Shown piece by piece: positions 1-6,684 of a stretch of DNA of 51,065 bases. The DNA lies in the NCBI GenBank assembly GCA_000961845.1, contig LADZ01000013.1, forward strand, positions 1-51,065, in the 5' to 3' direction. The stretch's first letter is position 1; each line of letters starts with the position of its first letter. A model generated the notes under the pieces. The model had not been told where the DNA came from, did not search any database, and was given only the letters and a program-made list of their open reading frames with translations. The DNA is from Flavobacteriales bacterium BRH_c54. Lineage in GTDB: Bacteria > Bacteroidota > Bacteroidia > Flavobacteriales_E > Vicingaceae. The position numbers and the translations under genes are program-made.

Positions 1-2
1 CG

Positions 3-818
3 GCACAAAACATTAGTTTTAGAAGTCAAACAAATATTTACCCAGTAGATACTGTTTTAGTGAGTAATAATATTACAGCTGGAAGTTATAATTTACAGTT
101 GGCCTCCAACTTCGATGCTAAAGGTTTACAAGCAATTGAATACCTTATAAATGGAACAGGCAATACTGATAATGATATCGTTAATTATTTTACAGCTACT
201 CTAAATGCGAGGACTTATTTAGTTGATGTAATTAATGATATAGAAACCAACACCAATTATGTTTATAATGAATGGGTAAACACTTATCGTACTAATTTTA
301 TTTCCAATAGTGCAAGTAATGCACAAGGAAGTTCGGTTAGTAATATAGTTAACGCTATAAGTTTGCATTATGAAACCTTTATCAGAAAAGGAAAAATAGG
401 ATTACCTGCCGGAGTTTTTAATGGATTTTCTCAACAACCTATGCCTGAACATGTAGAAGCATACCACTATGCACAATCTCTACCATTTGTTTATCGTTCA
501 TTAGTTGCTGTACAAAAATTTATTAGAGGAGAGCATTACTCTTCTACTGTTAATGGAGAAGGTTTAGAAGATTATTTAAATTTTGTTAGAGCTCAATCTG
601 GTGGGCAACCGTTAGTTAATTTGATTAATAATCAATTTACTAATATTAATAATGAATTAGGAAATATTAATGACCCACTTAGCAATGAAGTGATAAATAA
701 TAATCAAGGGGTAAGAGATGTTTATCAGCAAATGCAACAAATGGTTCCTTTTATAAAAGTAGAAACCGCCAATGCATTAGAAGTGATGATTACTTACCAA
801 GATAATGATGGAGATTGA
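3..818 (+). CDS. Imelysin-family (peptidase M75-like) protein, 5' end missing
   Basis: The frame is open to the left edge of the window, so this is the C-terminal part of a longer gene; the GTG at 60 is only an internal codon. Imelysin-like proteins are periplasmic or surface-anchored helical proteins linked to iron uptake. Seen here: the block IGLPAGVFNG followed by MPEHVEAYHYAQSLPF, a helical region with GLEDYLNFVRAQ, and a C-terminus ending ITYQDNDGD. These match my memory of Bacteroidota imelysin proteins, which close with a Y-x-D-x-DGD sequence. The family's N-terminal GxHxxE motif would lie outside the window. The stop overlaps the start of the next gene by 14 nt, pointing to translational coupling with the TonB receptor. 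Family assignment is fairly sure; the ligand is unknown. Confidence 0.75.
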   Translation, partial: AQNISFRSQTNIYPVDTVLVSNNITAGSYNLQLASNFDAKGLQAIEYLINGTGNTDNDIVNYFTATLNARTYLVDVINDIETNTNYVYNEWVNTYRTNFISNSASNAQGSSVSNIVNAISLHYETFIRKGKIGLPAGVFNGFSQQPMPEHVEAYHYAQSLPFVYRSLVAVQKFIRGEHYSSTVNGEGLEDYLNFVRAQSGGQPLVNLINNQFTNINNELGNINDPLSNEVINNNQGVRDVYQQMQQMVPFIKVETANALEVMITYQDNDGD

Positions 819-3282
819 TTCATATAGAACAACTTATCTTTTAAAAAAAATTCTATGGGTAGCATTTTTCATGCTGCCCTTATTTGTTTCTGCACAAAAC
901 AAAGGAACATTATCTGGCACAGTAAAAAGCAATACCAACGAAAAATTGCCATTTTCTACTGTTTACATCAAAGAACTTAATGTTGCTACCCAAACCAACG
1001 ATAATGGTAATTACCAAATAAAAAATATTCCTTACGGTAATTATACTATTGAATTTAGTTTTGTAGGATACGAAAAACAAGCACATCAAATTATAATTTC
1101 TAAACCTGAAACCAAGTTAAATGCACAATTAAAAAATAAAGTTGAAAATCTTACCGAATATGAGGTAGAAGGCGAAAACGAAAGTGTTGGAACGATAAGA
1201 AGAATGCAATCTATTGATGGGGTTATTTTAAGTGAAGGAAAAAAAAGTGAAATAATAGTTTTAGACCAGATTAATGCAAATAAAGCAACTAATCAAGGAA
1301 GACAAATTTATTCGAGAATTCCAGGACTTAATATTTGGGAAAGTGATGGAGCTGGATTACAATTAGGAATTGGTGGTAGAGGGTTGAATCCGAGTAGGTC
1401 ATCTAATTTTAATACTCGACAAAATGGTTATGATATTAGTGCTGATGCATTGGGTTATCCAGAAAGTTATTACACTCCTCCAGCAGAAGCAATAAAAGAA
1501 ATTCAGTTTTTAAGAGGGGCTGCTTCTTTACAGTTTGGAACTCAATTTGGTGGACTGCTTAATTTTAAATTACATGATGGTCCTATAGACAAGGATTTTG
1601 AATTAACTTATAGAATAACAAAAGGTTCGTTCAATTTAAGTAATTCTTTTATAAGTGCTGCTTTTAAAGAAGGAGCATGGAAAGGTTATGGTTATTTTCA
1701 ATTAAAAAAAGGAAATGAATTTCGTCCAAACTCAGGTTTTGAAGTTTATACGGGAGCTATTAATATTACTAATCAAATAACCGAAAAGACTTCATGGAAT
1801 TTAGAATATACCAAACTTTACTATTTAGCGCAACAACCGGGAGGATTAACCGATAAAGAATTTTATGAAAACCCTTATCAATCTAAAAGAGCAAGAAATT
1901 GGTTTGAAGTAGATTGGAATTTGTTTGCAGCATCACTAACACACGAATTTAATGCTAAAACCAAGGTGAAAACACAATTTTTTGGATTACATGCCTCAAG
2001 AAAAGCACTTGGTATTTTGGGGAATATCAGTCGTCCTGATTTTGAAGGAGATCCAAGAGATTTAATTATTGGTGAATTTCAAAATTTTGGAAACGAAACA
2101 AGGTTGTTAAATGTTTATTCAGTAAAAAATAACCAATGGGCTTTTGTTCTTGGAGGAAGGTATTATCAAGGGTTAAACAAAAGTCGACAAGGAAATGCAG
2201 ATACTACTTCAATGCCGAATTTTACTTATGTAAATCCTGATAATTTAGAAGGTTCAGACTATCGTTTTCCAAGTAGAAATTATGCCGCTTTTGCAGAACA
2301 TATTTTCAGATTTAAAAACCTGAGTATTACTCCTGGAGTTAGATTTGAATACATCAATACGAATGCAAAAGGTACTTTTAGAGAAGTTGTTTATGATTTG
2401 GCAAACAATCCTATTTTTGATACTACTTTTACTGAAAATAGAAGCAGTACACGTTCTTTTGTTATTGGCGGAATTGGCTTAAATTACAAAATTAAAAACA
2501 CGGTTGATATCTACTCAAACTTTACACAAAACTACAGAAGTATCAATTTTGCTGATATGCAAATAGTTAATAAAAACTTAAGAATAGATCCTGATTTAAA
2601 AGATGAAACAGGCTATAATTTTGATGTTGGAGTAAGAGGAATAATATCTAAAAAATTAAGTTTTGATGTTTCGGGCTTTGTTTTACTGTATGATAATAGA
2701 ATAGGAAGCATTGATAAAATTGACGAAAGTACTTTTATACCATATAGATACAGAACTAATATTTCTGAGGCTGTTATAAAAGGGGTGGAATCAACTATAG
2801 AAGTAGATGTTTGGAAACTGGCTTTTTCTGATACTTCTAAAATATCATTAACAACCTTTGTTAACTTTTCACTAATAGACGCAAAATATGTTAACTCCCA
2901 AAGTGCTGCGTTAAATAATAAATTAGTAGAGTTTGTTCCTCCAATAAATTTTAAAACAGGCGTCACTTTTGGAACAAAAAACTTTGCAATCAGTTATCAA
3001 TATACTTATGTACAAGAACATTATACAGATGCAACCAATGCAGGAAAAGCCGCTGATGGAAGCCTTGTTTTTATTCCGACAGCCATTATAGGAACTATCC
3101 CGTCTTATTCAGTTATGGATTTATCTTTACGCTATACCTATGAGGTATTTCAATTTGAATTTGGAGTGAATAACCTTACAAATAGTTTGTATTTTACTCG
3201 TAGAGCAACAGGGTACCCGGGACCAGGAATTATTCCTTCTCCCGTAAGAAATTATTACTTTACATTACAAATGAGAATATAA
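805..3282 (+). CDS. TonB-dependent outer-membrane receptor, FecA-like (iron-chelate type)
   Basis: 825-residue outer-membrane receptor. In order: signal peptide at residues 1-30 (ends LFVSAQ), carboxypeptidase-regulatory-like beta domain at about 34-115, plug at about 125-255 (EIQFLRGAASLQFGTQFGG), then a 22-strand-type barrel ending in an aromatic-rich strand (NYYFTLQMRI). The plug and early barrel resemble ferric-dicitrate-type receptors, and the imelysin gene just upstream fits an iron role. Two ATGs lie in tandem at 805 and 808, inside the end of the upstream gene; both give the same signal peptide. No STN signalling domain is visible, so FecIR-type regulation through this receptor is unlikely. 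The exact substrate (ferric citrate or another chelate) is inferred. Confidence 0.85.
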   Translation: MMEIDSYRTTYLLKKILWVAFFMLPLFVSAQNKGTLSGTVKSNTNEKLPFSTVYIKELNVATQTNDNGNYQIKNIPYGNYTIEFSFVGYEKQAHQIIISKPETKLNAQLKNKVENLTEYEVEGENESVGTIRRMQSIDGVILSEGKKSEIIVLDQINANKATNQGRQIYSRIPGLNIWESDGAGLQLGIGGRGLNPSRSSNFNTRQNGYDISADALGYPESYYTPPAEAIKEIQFLRGAASLQFGTQFGGLLNFKLHDGPIDKDFELTYRITKGSFNLSNSFISAAFKEGAWKGYGYFQLKKGNEFRPNSGFEVYTGAINITNQITEKTSWNLEYTKLYYLAQQPGGLTDKEFYENPYQSKRARNWFEVDWNLFAASLTHEFNAKTKVKTQFFGLHASRKALGILGNISRPDFEGDPRDLIIGEFQNFGNETRLLNVYSVKNNQWAFVLGGRYYQGLNKSRQGNADTTSMPNFTYVNPDNLEGSDYRFPSRNYAAFAEHIFRFKNLSITPGVRFEYINTNAKGTFREVVYDLANNPIFDTTFTENRSSTRSFVIGGIGLNYKIKNTVDIYSNFTQNYRSINFADMQIVNKNLRIDPDLKDETGYNFDVGVRGIISKKLSFDVSGFVLLYDNRIGSIDKIDESTFIPYRYRTNISEAVIKGVESTIEVDVWKLAFSDTSKISLTTFVNFSLIDAKYVNSQSAALNNKLVEFVPPINFKTGVTFGTKNFAISYQYTYVQEHYTDATNAGKAADGSLVFIPTAIIGTIPSYSVMDLSLRYTYEVFQFEFGVNNLTNSLYFTRRATGYPGPGIIPSPVRNYYFTLQMRI

Positions 3283-3283
3283 T

Positions 3284-3291
3284 TAACTTTG
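3284..3291 (+). promoter_or_regulatory. Possible -7 element (TAACTTTG) for the CopD-like gene
   Basis: Exact match to the Bacteroidota consensus TAnnTTTG, 22 nt before the ATG at 3314 and just after the receptor stop. No convincing TTG was found at the expected upstream distance, so it may only supplement read-through from the receptor operon. Confidence 0.35.
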
Positions 3292-3313
3292 AGGAATAAG
3301 TCATTTAGTTTTT

Positions 3314-3757
3314 ATGTATAAACTCGTTATCATACTTCATGTACTAGCCGCAACCATTTGGGTGGGAGGACACTTGTTTCTGGCAGTAATATTATTACCA
3401 AATATTCTAAAAAATAAAGATTTTAAAGCCTTATTAGATTTCGAAAGAAAATTTGAAAAAATTGGTATCCCTGCTTTGTTAGTTCAAGTGGTAACAGGTT
3501 TTTATTTAGCTTATCATCTTTTACCTGATGTTAAAAGTTGGTTTTTGTTTGAGGGGCATTTAGCAACACACATTGGAATTAAAATATTTTTATTATTAGC
3601 AACGATAATACTTGCTCTCAATGCCAATTTTAGGTTAATACCTAATATCGAAAAAGGAAATAACTTAAAGATAATGGCGATACATATTATGTTAGTTACT
3701 TTATTTTCGCTACTTTTTTTAATTGTAGGAATGAGTGTTAGATTAGATGTTATCTAA
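3314..3757 (+). CDS. Small four-helix integral membrane protein, CopD-like
   Basis: 147 residues with four predicted membrane segments (about 3-25, 50-72, 80-102 and 122-143). Helix 1 contains LHVLAATIWVGGHLF, the H-x6-7-W-x-GG pattern of CopD/DUF2269-type membrane proteins, in which histidines may bind haem or copper. Further histidines (AYHLL, EGHLATHIGIK) lie at or near membrane ends. It follows the receptor by 31 nt and probably belongs to the same iron/metal locus. Function is not established; the CopD link rests on helix 1 and general topology. A role in haem or metal handling is inference. Confidence 0.55.
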   Translation: MYKLVIILHVLAATIWVGGHLFLAVILLPNILKNKDFKALLDFERKFEKIGIPALLVQVVTGFYLAYHLLPDVKSWFLFEGHLATHIGIKIFLLLATIILALNANFRLIPNIEKGNNLKIMAIHIMLVTLFSLLFLIVGMSVRLDVI

Positions 3758-3826
3758 CACAATAACAAAGATTTGAAAGGATAAAAAATAGTTGTTATTA
3801 TTTTTTTACTAATACTAATATTTTCT

Positions 3827-3834
3827 TACATTTG
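3827..3834 (+). promoter_or_regulatory. -7 promoter element (TACATTTG) of prs
   Basis: Exact TAnnTTTG match in a very AT-rich intergenic stretch, 26 nt before the prs start codon. Transcription would begin around 3839. The -33 element is not clear. Confidence 0.55.
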
Positions 3835-3860
3835 CAGCCCTTAAAAAACGACTGAATTTT

Positions 3861-4796
3861 ATGTCTGAAGCAAAAGTAAAATTATTTGCCGGTAGAGCAT
3901 CAATGGAATTAGCTAACAAAATAGCTGATTCTTATGGTATTCCGTTGGGTAATGTTATTATCAATACTTTTAGTGATGGTGAATTTCAACCATCATTTGA
4001 AGAATCGGTAAGAGGCTCAGATGTGTTTATAATTCAATCAACTTTTCCACCTGCCGATAATTTAATGGAACTTTTAATGATGATAGATGCTGCTAAAAGA
4101 GCATCTGCTAGAAGAATAGTTGCCATTATTCCTTACTTTGGACTAGCTCGTCAGGATAGAAAAGACAAACCAAGAGTACCAATAGGGGCAAAATTGGTAG
4201 CTAATATGTTAGCTGCTGCAGGAGTTACCCGAATTATGACTATGGATTTACATGCAGATCAAATTCAAGGTTTCTTTGAAGTACCTGTTGACCATCTTTT
4301 TGCATCTACTATATTTATACCCTATATAAAAAGTCTGAATTTAGAAAATTTAACCATGGCTTCTCCTGATATGGGAGGAACAAAAAGAGCCAATGCTTAT
4401 GCTAAATTTTTACAAGCTGAGGTAGCTGTTTGTTACAAGCAAAGAAAAAAAGCCAATGTTATAGAAGATATGTTCTTAATTGGTGATGTTGAAGGAAAAG
4501 ACGTAATTATAATTGACGATATGGTGGATACTGCAGGAACGTTGGTAAAAGCTGCTGCTATTATGAAAGAAAAAGGAGCATTAAGTGTAAGAGCTATTGC
4601 CACTCACCCAATATTGTCCGGAGAAGCTTACGAAAGAATTGAAAATTCAGAACTTACAGAGTTAATAGTTACTGATTCTATTCCATTATCTCAACAAAGT
4701 AGTAAAATAAAAGTTTTATCAGTAGCAGATTTATTTTCTCATATTATTAAAAAAGTATTTAATCACGAATCGATTAGTGAATCATTCATTTACTAA
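3861..4796 (+). CDS. prs: Ribose-phosphate pyrophosphokinase (PRPP synthetase)
   Basis: 311 residues, the usual length of class I PRPP synthetase. It makes phosphoribosyl pyrophosphate from ribose 5-phosphate and ATP for nucleotide, His, Trp and NAD synthesis in the cytoplasm. Visible motifs: the N-terminal FSDGEFQPSF region, PYFGLARQDRK in the regulatory-flexible-loop region, the cation site MTMDLHADQIQGFF, and the PRPP-binding loop VIIIDDMVDTAGTL. The gene has its own -7 element upstream and is followed after 17 nt by the L25/Ctc gene, an order common in Bacteroidota and many other bacteria (prs-rplY-pth). Confidence 0.97.
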   Translation: MSEAKVKLFAGRASMELANKIADSYGIPLGNVIINTFSDGEFQPSFEESVRGSDVFIIQSTFPPADNLMELLMMIDAAKRASARRIVAIIPYFGLARQDRKDKPRVPIGAKLVANMLAAAGVTRIMTMDLHADQIQGFFEVPVDHLFASTIFIPYIKSLNLENLTMASPDMGGTKRANAYAKFLQAEVAVCYKQRKKANVIEDMFLIGDVEGKDVIIIDDMVDTAGTLVKAAAIMKEKGALSVRAIATHPILSGEAYERIENSELTELIVTDSIPLSQQSSKIKVLSVADLFSHIIKKVFNHESISESFIY

Positions 4797-4813
4797 TCTA
4801 AAACCAATAAATA

Positions 4814-5458
4814 ATGAAAACGATAGCAATAAGTGCAGTTAAAAGAACAGAAGTAGGTGCTTCAAACGCTAAGCAGGTTAGAAAGGAAGGAAATATTCCA
4901 TGTAACCTTTACGGAGGAGAAGAAAATGTAAATTTCTTTGTAAACGAAATAGAATTCAATAAAATTATAAATTCACCAAATGTTTACTTTGTGAACCTTG
5001 ATATTGAAGGTAAAAAAGTAAAAGCTATTATTAAAGAAGTTCAGTTTCATCCAGTATCTGACCAAACGTTACATGTAGATTTCTTAGAAGTTTCAGAAGA
5101 TACTCCTGTAAACGTAGTATTGCCAATTCAAACAACAGGTGTTTCTAAAGGAATTCTTGCCGGTGGTAAATTAAGAGTTGTTACTAGAAGATTAAAAGTA
5201 AGAGCTTTAGCAAAAGATTTGCCAGAATTTATTTCAGTAGATATTACTAAATTAAAAATCGGTCAATCAGTAAAAGTTGGTGAATTATCAGTTCCTGGAT
5301 TAACTTTCTTAGATGCTGCTAATGCTGTTGTTGTTGCTGTTAAAACAAGTAGAGCTGCTGCTTCTGCTGCTTCTCAAGATGATGAAGAAGAAGAAGAAAC
5401 AGCTGAAGGTGTAACTACAGAAGCAACTGCTGAAGCAGAAGCAACTCCTGCTGAATAA
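4814..5458 (+). CDS. rplY: 50S ribosomal protein bL25, long Ctc/TL5 form
   Basis: 214 residues: an N-terminal L25 domain (about 1-92) that binds 5S rRNA and a C-terminal TL5/Ctc beta domain (about 93-182). The RKEGNIPCNLYGG stretch is the typical L25 start, and FHPVSDQTLHVDFLEV marks the domain junction. The tail (about 183-214) is an Ala/Glu-rich acidic extension, probably disordered. It lies between prs and pth with 15 nt to pth. There is no terminator in the rplY-pth spacer; the next strong hairpin is inside the pth coding region (5546-5587). Confidence 0.95.
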   Translation: MKTIAISAVKRTEVGASNAKQVRKEGNIPCNLYGGEENVNFFVNEIEFNKIINSPNVYFVNLDIEGKKVKAIIKEVQFHPVSDQTLHVDFLEVSEDTPVNVVLPIQTTGVSKGILAGGKLRVVTRRLKVRALAKDLPEFISVDITKLKIGQSVKVGELSVPGLTFLDAANAVVVAVKTSRAAASAASQDDEEEEETAEGVTTEATAEAEATPAE

Positions 5459-5473
5459 TATAGTATATAAATT

Positions 5474-6037
5474 ATGAAGTATTTAATAGTAGGATTGGGC
5501 AATATTGGCTCTGAATACGAAAATACGAGACATAATATAGGTTTTAAAATAGTGGATGCCTTAGCAAAGGCGTCCACTATTTTTTTTGAACCTAATAAAT
5601 TGGGAGACACTGCAACACTAAAGTATAAAGGAAGAACATTTATTTTGTTAAAACCTTCTACTTACATGAATCTAAGTGGAAAAGCAGTAAACTATTACCT
5701 TCAACAAGAAAAAATAAAACAAGAAAATTTATTGGTAATTACCGATGATATTGCTATTCCTTTTGGTACACTCAGGTTGAAAGGTAAGGGCAGTGATGGT
5801 GGACATAATGGACTTAAAAGTATTATTCAGGTATTAGGGAACCAAGATTTTGCTCGATTACGTTTTGGCGTAGGAAGTGATTTTGTAAAAGGTAAACAAA
5901 TTAACCATGTTTTAGGAGAGTTTGCTCCAGAAGAACAAGCTCAACTTGGAGAGAGACTAGAAAAAACTACAGCACTTATTAAAGCATTTGGTACAATAGG
6001 CTTAGGGAGAACCATGAGTGAGTTCAATAATAAATAA
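5474..6037 (+). CDS. pth: Peptidyl-tRNA hydrolase
   Basis: 187 residues, normal length. It releases tRNA from peptidyl-tRNA that drops off the ribosome. The catalytic set is present at the expected positions: Asn10 (GLGNIG), His20 (NTRHNIG) and the Asp pair 91-92 (VITDDIAIPFG). The substrate loop KGKGSDGGHNGLKSI is also present. The start at 5474 gives the canonical N-terminus. Unusually, codons 25-38 (KIVDALAKASTIFF) are encoded by an almost perfect 17-bp hairpin followed by eight T, which looks like an intrinsic terminator (separate entry). The reading frame through it is intact and protein conservation looks normal. Confidence 0.96.
   Translation: MKYLIVGLGNIGSEYENTRHNIGFKIVDALAKASTIFFEPNKLGDTATLKYKGRTFILLKPSTYMNLSGKAVNYYLQQEKIKQENLLVITDDIAIPFGTLRLKGKGSDGGHNGLKSIIQVLGNQDFARLRFGVGSDFVKGKQINHVLGEFAPEEQAQLGERLEKTTALIKAFGTIGLGRTMSEFNNK
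5546..5587 (+). other. Terminator-like hairpin inside the pth coding sequence
   Basis: Left arm 5546-5562 and right arm 5567-5583 form a 17-bp stem with one mismatch that becomes a G-U pair in RNA. The loop is AGCA (5563-5566), and T continues without a break from 5580 to 5587. This has the full form of a Rho-independent terminator, placed about 75 nt after the pth ATG and about 90 nt after the rplY stop. It may end part of the prs-rplY transcripts or act as an attenuator of pth. Function is inferred; the structure is seen directly. Confidence 0.6.
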
Positions 6038-6039
6038 TG

Positions 6040-6047
6040 TATATTTG
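6040..6047 (+). promoter_or_regulatory. -7 promoter element (TATATTTG)
   Basis: Exact TAnnTTTG match right after the pth stop and 18 nt before the TTG start of the next gene, predicting a 5' leader of about 14 nt. Confidence 0.45.
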
Positions 6048-6065
6048 CTGTAAATTCTTTTCGTT

Positions 6066-6596
6066 TTGAAAAAGACATTAAGCATATCCCTTTTAATAAT
6101 TATTGCAATAGCAACCATATTTCCTTTTGCTTATCTCAAAATGGAACGTAAAGCCATTAAAAAATCTATTAAGCATAGAATTATTGCCGGAATTGAAAAA
6201 GAAGAATTGGTGTTATTGGTTTTTCATAAAGATGAAGTTGACCAACAAGTAAAATGGAAACACAGCAAAGAATTCCAATACAAAGGAGAAATGTATGATA
6301 TTGTTGAAAAAGAAATTATAGGTAATGAAATATATTATTGGGTTTGGTGGGATAAGGAAGAAACAGTTTTGAATCAAAAATTAGCCAACTTGGTAAGACA
6401 AAATTTTGCTCAAAACCCTTATCAAAATAATAAGAATCAGGTAATTAATCATTTCTTTAAAACACTTTATTTTTCAGAAAAAACTACTATACAATTGGAT
6501 GTTGTGAAAAATGAAATTTCTCACTGTACCCTTTATTCAGAAAATTTTTCTTTATGGCAACAATCGCCAACAACTCCCCCTCCTCAGCATAGCTAA
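6066..6596 (+). CDS. Unknown membrane-anchored or secreted protein
   Basis: 176 residues, family not recognised. The N-terminus (KTLSISLLIIIAIATIFPFAYLK) is a single hydrophobic segment, so the rest is probably periplasmic. The middle is rich in charged and aromatic residues (YYWVWWDKEE), and the end is proline/histidine rich (TTPPPQHS). The start is taken as TTG at 6066 because the first in-frame ATG (residue 26) would remove the membrane segment. A -7 box lies 18 nt upstream. The gene sits 88 nt before a haem-type TonB receptor in the same direction, so a role beside that receptor is possible but not shown. The His/Cys-bearing C-terminus might bind metal, as inference only. Confidence 0.6.
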   Translation: MKKTLSISLLIIIAIATIFPFAYLKMERKAIKKSIKHRIIAGIEKEELVLLVFHKDEVDQQVKWKHSKEFQYKGEMYDIVEKEIIGNEIYYWVWWDKEETVLNQKLANLVRQNFAQNPYQNNKNQVINHFFKTLYFSEKTTIQLDVVKNEISHCTLYSENFSLWQQSPTTPPPQHS

Positions 6597-6684
6597 TTTT
6601 TTTTAAATTAATTAATCACTTTTTATTAATTAGGGAACATTCATACTACTTTTTGTAGTTGGTGTTCTTTTATGAAAATTAACT

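Noticed and set aside
5374-5610. Minus-strand frame rich in serine opposite the L25 tail and pth start
   Set aside because: Mirror of the acidic Glu/Ala-rich L25 tail and of the pth hairpin.
6642-6671. Hairpin GAACA...ACTAC/GTAGT...TGTTC before the haem-type receptor gene
   Set aside because: The stem is interrupted by an internal loop and too weak to call a terminator or riboswitch with confidence.
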